Source: Marinomonas atlantica
GTDB taxonomy: Bacteria; Pseudomonadota; Gammaproteobacteria; Pseudomonadales; Marinomonadaceae
DNA length: 64,000 nucleotides
Direction: 5' to 3'
Assembly (NCBI RefSeq): GCF_001639725.1
Contig: NZ_LTAW01000003.1
Coordinates: forward strand, 1 to 64,000
How positions within the stretch are numbered: the stretch's first letter is position 1; the number at the start of each line of letters is the position of its first letter. The translations under genes were made by a program, and so were the position numbers. The notes beneath the pieces are model-generated. The model made no database searches and was not told the origin of the DNA. It worked only from the letters and a program-made list of their open reading frames with translations. Positions 1 to 8,506 of this stretch are shown here, piece by piece.

Positions 1-31
1 TCCCATGTGAGAGTAGGTCGTCGTCAAGCAT
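1..31 (+). rRNA. rrf: 5S ribosomal RNA, 3' end only
   Basis: The first 30 or so bases match the conserved 3' end of bacterial 5S rRNA (CCCATGTGAGAGTAGG, then a CGTCGTCAAGC tail). The rest of the gene, and presumably the 16S and 23S genes, lie to the left of the window. A strong terminator follows at once. The exact mature 3' end is not visible. Confidence 0.85.
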
Positions 32-41
32 CATACAAAGG

Positions 42-74
42 AAGCCCTGATAGCCATGCTGTCAGGGCTTTTTT
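42..74 (+). terminator. rRNA operon terminator
   Basis: A perfect 9-bp stem (42-50 with 62-70, AAGCCCTGA/TCAGGGCTT) is followed by a run of six T. Its place just after the 5S end makes it the intrinsic terminator of the rRNA operon. Confidence 0.85.
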
Positions 75-575
75 GTGTTTGAAATTCGGTTAACGCAACC
101 CCCTCAATACCTCAGCCCAAGCAGCTTACGCTTACCCTTTTGCGCCCCGCTTGCGCCTGTCTCATGCTTCGACGCGTCAGCCCGTGGCCTCAAAAGCGTA
201 CGCTTTATGGCATTGGTCAGAGAAGGTGTTCAGAAGTGGCTCTCAAAACACTGCTATGGTGGTGTGAGTACATGCATGATCGTTTTCTATTAAGATACAT
301 CATACAAAGAAGGTCCTGATTGCCTGCTGTCAGGGCTTTTAAAAACCATGCTGCCTGTTTTACATCTGTCTCACAACGCACATTAAATGAGTTCAGTGCC
401 CACGTTAAATAAGATAGATCTCGAGTTGATAGATATAAGCTTTATCAGCTAAAAGAAATGAGTTCATTTCCTAAAACTATTTCATTGTTATGCGTTACAA
501 ACGCTATGGTTAGCGAGAGCCTAAAAAGGCGCTATAATGCTGCCAATTAAGGCTTGAATCAGTGTAGAGGAAATC
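75..575. other. Non-coding stretch after the rRNA operon
   Basis: Apart from the duplicated terminator at 310-340 and the upstream region of the next gene, nothing convincing is seen here. A 72-codon open frame at 75-293 starts inside the terminator tail, has no ribosome-binding site and no protein-like pattern, so it is not called. GAGGAAATC just before 576 is the ribosome-binding site of the DUF2058 gene. Confidence 0.5.
310..340 (+). terminator. Second, diverged copy of the rRNA terminator
   Basis: The segment CATCATACAAAG followed by a CCTGA/TCAGG hairpin and a T run repeats the arrangement at 30-74 about 270 bp earlier. The stem (310-319 with 330-339) has ten pairs, two of them G-T. It looks like a remnant of a tandem duplication of the 5S gene end, or a backup terminator. 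Confidence 0.6.
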
Positions 576-1124
576 ATGGCTAAGTCATTACAAGAGCAGC
601 TCTTAGGTGCTGGTATCGTAGATAAGAAGAAAGCAAAAAAAATAAAAGCAGAAAAGTTGCAGACTAAGCAAAAAGCGAAAAAAGGACAAGTTGATAACAG
701 TGAAGAGTTATCTCGTCAGGCGGAGCTGAAACGTCAAAAAGAAGAAAAAGCGGCACGTGATAAAGAGCTTAATCGCCAACGTCAGGAAGAAATTGAGCAT
801 AAAGCGATTCTTGGTCAAATTCGACAGTTAATCCTTCAGAACCGTGTTGCTAAAGATGACGGTGAGATTGCTTATAACTTTACAGATGATAAGAAAGTTA
901 AAAAGCTTTATGTGTCAGATAAGATGCATAAAGACTTATCTGAAGGGCGTTTAGCGATTGCTAAGTTAGAAGGTCAATACGAAGTATTAGCGAAAGGTGT
1001 CGCTGAGAAGATCGTTGAGAAAGCACCGGACATGATTCTTGTGCTAAATACTGCTCAGCCTCAAGAAGACGATGAGGATGATCCATACGCAGAATTCCAG
1101 ATTCCTGATGACCTAATGTGGTAG
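576..1124 (+). CDS. DUF2058 family protein (YaiL-like)
   Basis: This 182-residue soluble protein begins MAKSLQEQLLGAG, the hallmark of the DUF2058/YaiL family. Residues 15-75 are an extremely Lys/Glu/Arg-rich, probably coiled-coil segment. The second half is a compact domain with YNFTDDKKVKKLYV and an acidic C-terminus (DDEDDPYAEFQIPDDLMW). The family is annotated as nucleoprotein or polynucleotide-associated, but its molecular role is not established. Start ATG 576 is supported by GAGGAAATC upstream. It is a single-gene unit ending in a strong bidirectional terminator shared with the convergent PPK2 gene. Confidence 0.85.
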   Translation: MAKSLQEQLLGAGIVDKKKAKKIKAEKLQTKQKAKKGQVDNSEELSRQAELKRQKEEKAARDKELNRQRQEEIEHKAILGQIRQLILQNRVAKDDGEIAYNFTDDKKVKKLYVSDKMHKDLSEGRLAIAKLEGQYEVLAKGVAEKIVEKAPDMILVLNTAQPQEDDEDDPYAEFQIPDDLMW

Positions 1125-1130
1125 TAGAGC

Positions 1131-1159
1131 TTAAAAGGGCCAATAGTTGGCCCTTTTAA
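1131..1159. terminator. Bidirectional terminator between DUF2058 and PPK2 genes
   Basis: A 13-bp perfect stem (1131-1143 with 1147-1159) has a 3-nt loop. A-rich and T-rich flanks lie on opposite sides, so it can act on both strands. It sits between the stops of two convergent genes. Confidence 0.85.
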
Positions 1160-1160
1160 A

Positions 1161-1991
1161 TTAAAGTAATTTTAGGCCTAATTGCTTCTTAGCCGCTTTG
1201 ACAACAGCTTCGTCAACAGGTGGTGGGCTCAGATCAACTTCTCTAGAAAGCTCTTCAATGATGGTATTAAGCACTTGCACGCGAGCATACCACTTTTTGT
1301 TACTTGGAATGATGTGCCACGGTGCTGACACGGTTGCCGTGCGTTGGAACATTTCGTCTGTAGCTGACTCATACTCATCCCATTTTGCGCGATTGCGTAG
1401 GTCTTCTTCTGTGAGTTTCCATTGCTTCGTAGGATTGTTCAATCGCTCTTCAAAACGTTTTAGCTGTTCCGCTTTAGATATGTGCATGAAGACCTTGATG
1501 ATACGTACACCATCATCTGTCAGCATACGTTCATACTCATTAATTTCCTGATAGGCTCGCTGCCATTCAAAGGGGGATGCGAAGCCTTCGACCCTTTCAA
1601 CAAGTACTCGCTCGAACCAAGACCTATCAAATATGGCGATAGCTCCAGGCTTAGGTAAGCGAGTTTGAAAACGATAAAGGTAATGTTTACCTTGTTCTTC
1701 GTCAGTTGGAGAAGAGATTGGATGAACTCGATAACCACGAGGGTCAAGTTTCTCAGTAATGCGTCTAATCGCCCCACCTTTTCCGGCTGCATCCCAGCCT
1801 TGAAATATGATGATGGCCCGTTTGCCTTGGTGGTAATAGGCCTGCTGTACTTGCAGCATGAGCTCTTGAGCTTTCTTTAGCTTTTTTCGGTACTGTTCTT
1901 TGCTCTTTAAAGAGTATGCTTTATGGTCAATGTCGCAGTCACTTAATTTTGGTGGTGTAGTAACCAATGAAATAGTACTGGGTAAGAACAT
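1161..1991 (-). CDS. Polyphosphate kinase 2 family protein
   Basis: PPK2 enzymes transfer phosphate between polyphosphate and nucleotides. Counting from an in-frame TTG at 2003, a Walker A loop GWDAAGKGG is at about residues 69-77 and the lid/Walker B motif FDRSW at about 125-129. Downstream are the family's KQWKLTEEDLRNRAKWDEY and WHIIPSNKKWYARV segments. I prefer ATG 1991, preceded by GGAG at good spacing, giving 276 residues, the usual single-domain size. Whether it favours ADP, AMP or GDP cannot be read from the sequence. The gene lies alone between two strong terminators. Confidence 0.9.
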   Translation of the reverse strand: MFLPSTISLVTTPPKLSDCDIDHKAYSLKSKEQYRKKLKKAQELMLQVQQAYYHQGKRAIIIFQGWDAAGKGGAIRRITEKLDPRGYRVHPISSPTDEEQGKHYLYRFQTRLPKPGAIAIFDRSWFERVLVERVEGFASPFEWQRAYQEINEYERMLTDDGVRIIKVFMHISKAEQLKRFEERLNNPTKQWKLTEEDLRNRAKWDEYESATDEMFQRTATVSAPWHIIPSNKKWYARVQVLNTIIEELSREVDLSPPPVDEAVVKAAKKQLGLKLL

Positions 1992-2010
1992 TCCTTGCTC
2001 CAAAAATTAT

Positions 2011-2041
2011 AAAGCCTTCAAAGAAAGTCTTTGAAGGCTTT
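2011..2041. terminator. Terminator downstream of the solute-binding protein gene
   Basis: A 14-bp perfect stem (2011-2024 with 2028-2041) with a 3-nt loop separates the minus-strand gene ending at 2085 from the PPK2 gene. It should stop transcription from the upstream gene entering PPK2. Confidence 0.85.
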
Positions 2042-2084
2042 AGTTAGTTTACGCTGAAGTAGTTATATCAGAAAGGTAGTTAAC

Positions 2085-2822
2085 TTACTGCTGGTTAAAC
2101 TCTGTAAGGATTTCATCGTAACGGCCTGACATTTGAATTTCCATCAAACCTTTGTTAAATGCATCACGAAGTTCTTCTGCATTTGGAATAGATTTTGAAA
2201 TCAAAAGATAAAGGTCATTTTCTTCCAGTGGCGGAAGAAGAATTTGTAGTTGAGATGCGTCAATGCCAGCAGCTTCAGCCGCTTCTTTTGCTACCGCTAG
2301 GCTGTCAGCATAAAGCTGAACTTCACCAGAATCTAATGCTTTAATGGCATCAGAGACTTCAGGGTATTCTTTTAGATCAGAAAATGGGAAATTATCAAAA
2401 GATTCACCAATGACAGAGCCTTTTAATTTAGCGATGCTGTATTGGTCTAGCGATTCGAAAGAATCGTAATTGCTAAGTGGGAAGTCTGGTTTTTTGATTA
2501 GACCAGCTAATACCGTGTAGATTGGAATTGAGAAGTAGTATTCTTGAGCGCGTTCTTCAGAGTAGTAGCCGCCAACAATTGCATCTTTATCACCTGCTTT
2601 AACGGTGTCTAATGCCGTTTGCCAAGCGGTAAACTCAATTGTGCTGTCATAGCCAGATTCAGCCAGTGCCTCGTCAACGATTGCGGAGATGAAACCGCCT
2701 TTTTCCAGACTATCGCCATAGAATGGCGGCCAGTTCATAGTAGTAAGGTCAACTGTTTGAGCTTGGACCGTAAGAGGTAGAGCAATAGCTAATGCGGAAA
2801 AGAACTTCGTAAGTTTTTTCAT
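2085..2822 (-). CDS. Periplasmic solute-binding protein, family 3 (PF00497 type)
   Basis: 245 residues. A Sec signal peptide (residues 1-22, ending LTVQAQT) is followed by the two-lobed family 3 fold seen in amino-acid-binding proteins: MNWPPFYG near the N-terminus, then AIVGGYYSEERAQEYYFS and LISKSIPNAEELRDAFNKGL. No permease or ATPase is adjacent. It is therefore either an orphan receptor or serves a transporter elsewhere, and the ligand is unknown. AGGATC lies upstream of ATG 2822. It is monocistronic and ends in a strong terminator. Confidence 0.8.
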   Translation of the reverse strand: MKKLTKFFSALAIALPLTVQAQTVDLTTMNWPPFYGDSLEKGGFISAIVDEALAESGYDSTIEFTAWQTALDTVKAGDKDAIVGGYYSEERAQEYYFSIPIYTVLAGLIKKPDFPLSNYDSFESLDQYSIAKLKGSVIGESFDNFPFSDLKEYPEVSDAIKALDSGEVQLYADSLAVAKEAAEAAGIDASQLQILLPPLEENDLYLLISKSIPNAEELRDAFNKGLMEIQMSGRYDEILTEFNQQ

Positions 2823-3024
2823 GTAGGTGATCCTCTTGTTTTGATAAAATTCTATACTATTTACTCATTCTATGAACATTGTTGCTTAATCTATAGTCAG
2901 TGCGTCGCAAATAGATAGGTAGTAGTCGTATTACTAAATAGTCACTACAGAATAGACTACTTACTCTGTCTGATAGCATATACTTTTAGCAGTTTTTTGT
3001 AACATATTGATTTGGAGAGTTTCT

Positions 3025-3699
3025 TTGTCTGCAGTTTTGTACAGTTTTCGGCGCTGTCCTTACGCCATACGAGCACGCTATACATTGGCAACTTTAATGT
3101 TAAGAGTTGAAATTCGTGAGGTGGTACTTAAACATAAGCCTGCTGCTTTGTTGGCATTAGGTGGGCGCTCTACGGTCCCTCAGTTACTAGTAGATGGTGA
3201 TAGGTTTCCAGAAAGCTTAGACATTATCTTTTGGGCTTTGAAAACCTCTTCAAATGACGACCTAGTTAACCAATTGTGGCCTACCGATCCAATAGTTAGA
3301 GCAAAAATCATGAGCTGGATTAGGTTTAATGATCATTGTTTTAAACCTTGGTTAGACCGTTATAAATACGCGGATAGACATCCAGAGCAGTCTGAAAGCT
3401 ATTATCGTGATAAAGGAGAGCGTTTTTTGAAACGCTTAGATACTAGACTTAAGCACTCTACAAACCTGCTTGGTGAGCAGATGACTATAGCAGACATTGC
3501 GATCTTTCCATTTATACGTCAGTTTGCAGGAGTTAATGCTAGTTGGTTTGAGGGAAGTGGCTATGTGTATTTGCAAGATTGGCTCAATAGAATTTTAAAA
3601 AGTGAATGCTTTGAAACCGTGATGGTGAAGTTAACTGCTTGGGATGAATCACAGGAAGTTAGCTACTTTCCTGAGCCCGTAGGGCTCAGGAATAGTTGA
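3025..3699 (+). CDS. Glutathione S-transferase family protein
   Basis: The N-terminus is a thioredoxin-like domain with LYSFRRCPYAIRAR (glutaredoxin-like CPYA) and a cis-Pro motif STVPQLLVDG. A helical C-terminal GST domain follows, with the characteristic LLGEQMTIADIAIFPFIRQF segment. Together these indicate a GST/glutaredoxin-2-like soluble protein acting in thiol chemistry; the substrate is unknown. I choose TTG 3025 (224 residues) because GGAGAG lies 6-8 bases upstream; an in-frame TTG at 3007 has no such site. A hairpin lies inside the last codons, and the gene converges on the betaine ABC operon with only 14 bp between stops. Confidence 0.8.
   Translation: MSAVLYSFRRCPYAIRARYTLATLMLRVEIREVVLKHKPAALLALGGRSTVPQLLVDGDRFPESLDIIFWALKTSSNDDLVNQLWPTDPIVRAKIMSWIRFNDHCFKPWLDRYKYADRHPEQSESYYRDKGERFLKRLDTRLKHSTNLLGEQMTIADIAIFPFIRQFAGVNASWFEGSGYVYLQDWLNRILKSECFETVMVKLTAWDESQEVSYFPEPVGLRNS
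3670..3690. terminator. Hairpin inside the 3' end of the GST gene
   Basis: A perfect 9-bp stem (CCTGAGCCC, 3670-3678, with 3682-3690) with a 3-nt loop overlaps the final codons of the GST-like gene. It lies just beyond the stop of the convergent ATPase gene. There is no T tract on either side, so its terminator role is likely but not certain. Confidence 0.5.
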
Positions 3700-3713
3700 T
3701 ACAAGGCTAAAAG

Positions 3714-4865
3714 TTAAATTTTTAGCATTTCAGCCAAAGATTGATGGCTTAAATAACCACATAGTTCATCATCCTTATTGAGAACAGGGAGGGAAACTTT
3801 GCTTCGCAGCATCTTGGGTAAAACATCTTGAAGTAGCTCGTTTCTTCTAAGGCTTGGGACGGATGTCCATGATGCTGAGTAGTTCTCAGAAATCTTCGAG
3901 TAGGCTTCAAAGTCACCGCTTTTAGTCTTTCTAAATACAACATCATATTCTTTGAGGATTTCATCAGCCTTATTAGTATCATTATCTATAGACAGTATAG
4001 GTTGGGCTCGCTGCATGACGTTCTTGACTAATAATGCTCTGGCGCGATTCACATCTTTTGCAAAAGCACGAACATAATCGTCAGCAGGGTTTAAGATGAT
4101 TTCGACCGGTTTACCGACTTGAACAAGCTTACCATCCTTTAATACTGCAATACGGTCACCTAAACGTAACGCTTCATCTAAATCGTGGGTAATGAAAACG
4201 ATCGTTTTATGTAGATTTTCTTGAAGTTCGATTAACTGGCTTTGCATTTCAAAACGAATGAGAGGGTCTAAAGCTGAGAATGCTTCGTCCATTAATAGAA
4301 TTTCAGCGTCGGTACACAAGGCACGAGCTAACCCCACACGCTGTTGTTGACCGCCAGAGAGTTGTGAAGGGTATTGTTCTTCATAGCCTGATAAGCCCAC
4401 TGTTTCGAGCCATTCTTTCGCCTTTTCCTTCCATTCAGTTTTTTTCTGCCCTTTGATTGATAGGCCATAGCCAACATTCTCTACGACAGTGCGATGAGGC
4501 AGCAGACCAAAATGTTGAAATACCATCGACATCTTATGACGACGAAATTGCGTCAGCTCTTTCATCGAAAACTGCATGATATCATCACCATTAACTTTGA
4601 TTTTCCCTGCAGTTGGATCAATTAAACGATTGAAGTGTCGAATTAGCGTTGATTTTCCAGAGCCTGATAGGCCCATGATTACAAAGATTTCCCCTTTACC
4701 AATAGTGAGGTTGATATCTTGTAAGCCAACAGTATGGCCTGTATCCGCTAATATTTCTTCTTTCGATGCCCCACCCTTGACAGCGGGAAGCACTTTTTCA
4801 GGGCTAGAGCCAAATATTTGATAAAGACCTTCAATTTCGATCAGTGCGTTTTCTGAATTAGCCAT
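3714..4865 (-). CDS. proV: Glycine betaine/proline ABC transporter, ATP-binding subunit (ProV-like)
   Basis: The cytoplasmic ATPase of an osmoprotectant importer. It has Walker A GLSGSGKST, Q-loop FQHFGLLPH, signature LSGGQQQR, Walker B ILLMDEAFSALD and the H-loop ITHD. The last 110 or so residues form a tandem-CBS-like domain, the module by which OpuA/ProV ATPases sense ionic strength. The N-terminal GASKEEILADTGHTVGLQDI segment is typical of ProV. ATG 4865 is preferred over ATG 4871 because GAGGG sits 8 bases before it and only 2 before the other. It overlaps the 3' end of the permease gene, implying translational coupling. It is the last gene of a three-gene operon. Confidence 0.88.
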   Translation of the reverse strand: MANSENALIEIEGLYQIFGSSPEKVLPAVKGGASKEEILADTGHTVGLQDINLTIGKGEIFVIMGLSGSGKSTLIRHFNRLIDPTAGKIKVNGDDIMQFSMKELTQFRRHKMSMVFQHFGLLPHRTVVENVGYGLSIKGQKKTEWKEKAKEWLETVGLSGYEEQYPSQLSGGQQQRVGLARALCTDAEILLMDEAFSALDPLIRFEMQSQLIELQENLHKTIVFITHDLDEALRLGDRIAVLKDGKLVQVGKPVEIILNPADDYVRAFAKDVNRARALLVKNVMQRAQPILSIDNDTNKADEILKEYDVVFRKTKSGDFEAYSKISENYSASWTSVPSLRRNELLQDVLPKMLRSKVSLPVLNKDDELCGYLSHQSLAEMLKI

Positions 4866-5757
4866 TATCATGTCCCTCTAGATGTCTCTGGGTTCGTTTT
4901 GCATAGCTTTGCGAAACCCGATCGAAAATAATAGCTAAAGCAACAATCGCTAAACCGTTCAATAAGCCAAGAGTGAAATACTGATTGGTGATAGATTTCA
5001 GAACGGGTTGCCCTAAGCCTTTCACGCCGATCATCGAAGCGATAACCACCATAGCGAGTGCCATCATAATAGTTTGGTTGATACCAGCCATAATAGTTGG
5101 CATTGCAAGTGGAAGCTGTACCCCAAATAAACGTTGGGTGGGTGTTGCACCGTAAGCAGTAGCGGCTTCCAAAGTTTCTTTATTAACCAACCGAATACCA
5201 AGATTGGTGAGTCGAATAACGGGAGGGATTGCATAGATAACCACGGCAATAACTCCGGGGATTTTACCAATACCCAGTAGCATCACGACAGGAATCAAAT
5301 ATACAAAAGCTGGCATGGTCTGCATAACATCAAGCAAGGGCGTTACAATCGATTGGGCACGATCAGAGCGAGACATTAGAATACCGATAGGAATACCTAT
5401 GACAATCGACATGATGGTGCAGACCGTAATGATACTCAACGTACGCATCGTATCTTCCCACATACCGAAATAACCAATGAGTAAAAGTGAAATAACGACA
5501 CCGATACTGAGCTTTAATGAACGTGTGGCCAAGTGAACAATGGCGGTGATGATAAAAAGAATTACCCACCATGGGGTTATGATGAGTAAGTTTTCAAACC
5601 AAACCAAAAAACTTAAAAGAGGGTCAAAAAGGGCTTCAATTGTATCGCCGTACTCACGGGAAAAATCACGATAAGCACCATCGAGTGTCTTACGGATTGT
5701 GAGTAACTCGCGACGGCTCATATCTGGAAATTCGGTTAACCAGGATGCGTCTGCCAT
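4858..5757 (-). CDS. proW: Glycine betaine/proline ABC transporter, permease (ProW-like)
   Basis: A 299-residue inner-membrane permease. After a long N-terminal region (about 60 residues) come hydrophobic segments and the BPD_transp_1 domain. The EAA-type coupling loop is LEAATAYGATPTQRLFGVQLP, which contacts the ATPase. IPIGILMSRS and MQTMPAFVYLIPVVMLLGIG match ProW/OpuAB permeases. It is the middle gene of the operon, 64 bp after the binding-protein gene, and its 3' end overlaps the start of the ATPase gene. Confidence 0.88.
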   Translation of the reverse strand: MADASWLTEFPDMSRRELLTIRKTLDGAYRDFSREYGDTIEALFDPLLSFLVWFENLLIITPWWVILFIITAIVHLATRSLKLSIGVVISLLLIGYFGMWEDTMRTLSIITVCTIMSIVIGIPIGILMSRSDRAQSIVTPLLDVMQTMPAFVYLIPVVMLLGIGKIPGVIAVVIYAIPPVIRLTNLGIRLVNKETLEAATAYGATPTQRLFGVQLPLAMPTIMAGINQTIMMALAMVVIASMIGVKGLGQPVLKSITNQYFTLGLLNGLAIVALAIIFDRVSQSYAKRTQRHLEGHDNG

Positions 5758-5776
5758 AAATCTATCTCACTGTGTT

Positions 5777-5805
5777 AAAAAAATGAGGAGAGCAACAAGC
5801 TCCCC
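5777..5805 (-). terminator. Hairpin plus T tract between binding-protein and permease genes
   Basis: Read on the minus strand, a 7-bp stem (GGGGAGC with GCTCTCC, one G-T pair) is followed by TCATTTTTTT. It lies in the short gap after the binding-protein stop. This is the form of a partial intrinsic terminator or attenuator, and would also protect the 3' end of the upstream message. Either effect favours excess binding protein over permease and ATPase. Confidence 0.6.
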
Positions 5806-5821
5806 TTAGCATTAAATTTTG

Positions 5822-6820
5822 TTAAAGATTATCTAACGCTTCATCTAATTTTACTTTTACATCACTACTGACCCACTGAGACCAAATATCCTCGTGCTCA
5901 AACATGAAGTTCTCAGCGGCATATTTACCATCTGCTTGGTTTTCTTCCATCCAAGCTAAAAGGCCGTTCATTTCATTGTTAGTAAACGACCGACGAGAAA
6001 GGTATTCATAGGCTTCCGGTGCTCGTTCTGCGAACTCAGATGTTGTTACAGTGTATACAGGAGAAGGGGGATACATGGTCACTTTTGGATCAAGACAGTT
6101 TTCTTGAGACGTACAATCGGTGAACTCTTCTTCATCGATCCCGCTACCAAAGTCGACTTTGACCATTTTATATTTACCGAGTATCGCAGTAGGTGCCCAG
6201 TAGTATCCAAACCATGGTTCCTGACGCTCATACGCACGTGCAATCGAACCAGAAAGCCCCGCACCAGAACCTGGATCAATTAATTCAAAGCCAGAGTCAT
6301 CGAGCTCCAAGGCATGGAAGAGGTTACGTGCCGTTATTTGGCAATTCCAGCCAGCAGGGCAACCGTAGAAACCGGAAACTGAAGAGTCTTCAGGGTGTGG
6401 GAAACCACTAGCGTGCTTTTTGACGCCTTCGATCGTGGCGAGCTCAGGGTACTCGTCAACCATATATTGCGGTACCCAAAAACCTTCCTCGCCACCATCT
6501 GAAAGAGACTTACTAGCAATCTTTAAGCGACCCTCTTCGACCCCGCGATCCAACGCGTCTTTCATGGCATTAGTCCACAGTTCAGGGGCAATATCAGGTT
6601 CCCCTTTTTCAATCATAGACGTTCCGGTTGGCATGGTGTCGCCTGGTACAAGCTCAGCTTCGCAGTCGTAGCCGTTTGCTAAAATGAATTGATCCACGTT
6701 AGCCATCAAGCTAGCGGAGTTCCAATTCATTTCAGCAATCATTACCTTGCCACAATCTGCTGCAAAAGATGAGCAAGCGAAAAGTACACCAGCGGTAGAA
6801 ACGAGAGCATATTTCATCAT
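5822..6820 (-). CDS. proX: Glycine betaine/proline ABC transporter, periplasmic binding protein (OpuAC/ProX type)
   Basis: 332 residues with a Sec signal peptide ending SSFAADC. The mature protein has the OpuAC fold: EMNWNSASLMANVDQFIL near the start, LVPGDTMPTGTSM, EPDIAPELW, PEDSSVSGFYGCPAGWNCQ and a Trp/Tyr-rich EPWFGYYWAPTAILGKY segment of the kind that forms aromatic cages for quaternary ammonium compounds. Start 6820 follows AAGGAACAG. It is the first gene of the operon, so the promoter should lie in the 6821-7329 gap. Choline as ligand, instead of betaine, cannot be excluded. Confidence 0.85.
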   Translation of the reverse strand: MMKYALVSTAGVLFACSSFAADCGKVMIAEMNWNSASLMANVDQFILANGYDCEAELVPGDTMPTGTSMIEKGEPDIAPELWTNAMKDALDRGVEEGRLKIASKSLSDGGEEGFWVPQYMVDEYPELATIEGVKKHASGFPHPEDSSVSGFYGCPAGWNCQITARNLFHALELDDSGFELIDPGSGAGLSGSIARAYERQEPWFGYYWAPTAILGKYKMVKVDFGSGIDEEEFTDCTSQENCLDPKVTMYPPSPVYTVTTSEFAERAPEAYEYLSRRSFTNNEMNGLLAWMEENQADGKYAAENFMFEHEDIWSQWVSSDVKVKLDEALDNL

Positions 6821-7329
6821 TTTTCTGTTCCTTAGTTATAAATTTATTGTTGAGTCATGTAGTTATTATTTGTATTTAATTTACACATCTAACAATTGCT
6901 AATCAAATTGCAATTGAAATAAGGAGAGATTTTGGAGACGGTTACAACAGGTGATGATTGAAAAATCACCTATTTTTACAGCGTAGCAGGCGAAAAAAGT
7001 GATTTACGGAGCGTGAAATTACTTTTAAACGATTAGTGAGAAAGGAAAATTTGTTTTTATTCATTAAAATCAATGATTTAAGGTTTTATATATATGTTTT
7101 CATATGAACTGAGCTTTTGAGAATGAAATAGAGGTACTTTCTCAAGTTATGATTAATCAAATTATAAGGTGGGCTGTAGAAAATGCTTTGTTGTGAAAGT
7201 AAAAGAGTACTTTCCTGTATTGTCAGCACTATGCTCTTCGTGACGAAACACTATGCAGATTGACGGGGTAAAGGACAGACTGGCGTATTGAAATTCAAAT
7301 ACGTCAGTCTGAGTAGCTAAAATAGAGGT
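6821..7329. other. Intergenic region upstream of the betaine operon
   Basis: AT-rich and without a credible gene. It should hold the betaine-operon promoter. Two CAATTG palindromes 18 bp apart (6893-6898 and 6911-6916) flank a CAAATTG, a possible operator, though AT-rich sequence makes chance matches easy. The hairpin at 7276-7311 is listed separately. Confidence 0.4.
7276..7311 (-). terminator. Long hairpin downstream of the homocysteine methyltransferase gene
   Basis: A 14-bp stem (7276-7289 with 7298-7311, one G-T pair) with an 8-nt loop lies 19 bp beyond the stop of the minus-strand gene. No T tract follows, so it may be a processing or stability hairpin instead of a strict intrinsic terminator. 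Confidence 0.5.
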
Positions 7330-8229
7330 TTATAGATGCTTAGAAAGCTTTTCCATATGTTCAGGGCCTATACCGCAACAGCCACCAATTAGCGTTGCTC
7401 CAAGCTCTTTCCAGCGTTGCGCCCATACTAGGTACGAGTCAGGTGTTAAATCATCACGAAGCTCATCTAAGCCGTCATTGGCAGTAGCACTTTTTGGCTG
7501 AGGTGGAAAAGCATTTGCGTAAGCACCAAGTTGAACTTGCTGGTTGGTGTCTGACAGTATTGAAGCAGCTACTTCAATTGCATCGGCGATTATTTCCGGC
7601 TGACAACAATTAAAAAGAATACCATTTACACCTGCTTTGACAGTAGCCAAAACAGCATCAGCTACCGTTTCACCTGATCGTAGGCGAGGTTGATCAGTGA
7701 CTTCCGAATCTTCGAGTGTAAAGGCAACCCAATAAGGCTTATTCTGACCATCAATCTCATCGACAAGTGCTTTTACTTGTAGCGTTTCTGCAATTAAACT
7801 TTGAGTTTCACTTAGCCAAAGGTCGACATTTGGAGCCAACGCTTCAATCAAAGGCCGTGCTATTTGTTCTGCACGATCAGCTTCATATAAATCAGCGCGG
7901 TAAGAGCCAAACAAAGGCGCTAATGATCCCGCTACTTTTACGTCTGCATCGGCTTCTTGAGCAGCTTCACGAGCAACTCGTGCTGATTCAGCCGCTAGCT
8001 CTGCTGCTCTTTGTTGAAAGGCCACTTCGCCAATATGGAAAGGGACCAATGCATAGCTGTTTGTTGTGATGACACGAGAGCCCGCTTCGATGAATGCTTT
8101 ATGAACATCTTTAACGATTTCTGGTGCTTCCATCATAGCCAAAGCTGACCATTCTGGTTGTTTAAACGGGGCACCGCGACGCTCTAATTCACGACCCATG
8201 CCGCCATCAAGGATAGTAATTGATTGCAT
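7330..8229 (-). CDS. Homocysteine S-methyltransferase family protein (MmuM-like)
   Basis: Family enzymes transfer a methyl group, for example from S-methylmethionine or betaine, to homocysteine via a zinc thiolate. The zinc ligands are visible: one Cys in ILFNCCQPE and the pair in LIGGCCGIGPEHM near the C-terminus. The N-terminal ILDGGMGRELERRG is the family start. ATG 8229 places this motif right after the initiator and has GGAA upstream; longer in-frame starts up to 8268 exist. The length (300 residues) is typical. It lies next to a betaine uptake operon, so a betaine-derived methyl donor is an attractive idea but unproven. Confidence 0.85.
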   Translation of the reverse strand: MQSITILDGGMGRELERRGAPFKQPEWSALAMMEAPEIVKDVHKAFIEAGSRVITTNSYALVPFHIGEVAFQQRAAELAAESARVAREAAQEADADVKVAGSLAPLFGSYRADLYEADRAEQIARPLIEALAPNVDLWLSETQSLIAETLQVKALVDEIDGQNKPYWVAFTLEDSEVTDQPRLRSGETVADAVLATVKAGVNGILFNCCQPEIIADAIEVAASILSDTNQQVQLGAYANAFPPQPKSATANDGLDELRDDLTPDSYLVWAQRWKELGATLIGGCCGIGPEHMEKLSKHL

Positions 8230-8506
8230 AACTGTTTCCATTGCTTTGAATGGAGGCATTTTTACCATGTGATGAATAGATGGAAAAGAATTTGATTATA
8301 AAATTTAGGTCAATTTGCTCTTTTTGAGTTTATAATCTCTAAGACACCATAAAAATAGTGCTATCCATTAAAATAATGGGGTCTTAGGCCTAGATTCCAT
8401 GGTTACTACATATCCCTGCTTTCCGTTATATTATCCGCCAAATAATCCCTACAAAATCCATGTGTGTTTAGCCTGTGATAAATGGCTTAACAAAATAAGG
8501 AATACT

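Noticed and set aside
75..293. 72-codon open frame just after the rRNA terminator
   Set aside because: It starts inside the terminator T tail, has no ribosome-binding site and an implausible composition.
961..1143. Antisense open frame over the DUF2058 gene
   Set aside because: It is the shadow of a well-supported gene. The same applies to many other overlapping frames, for example 1198-1551, 6420-6671 and 25876-26154.
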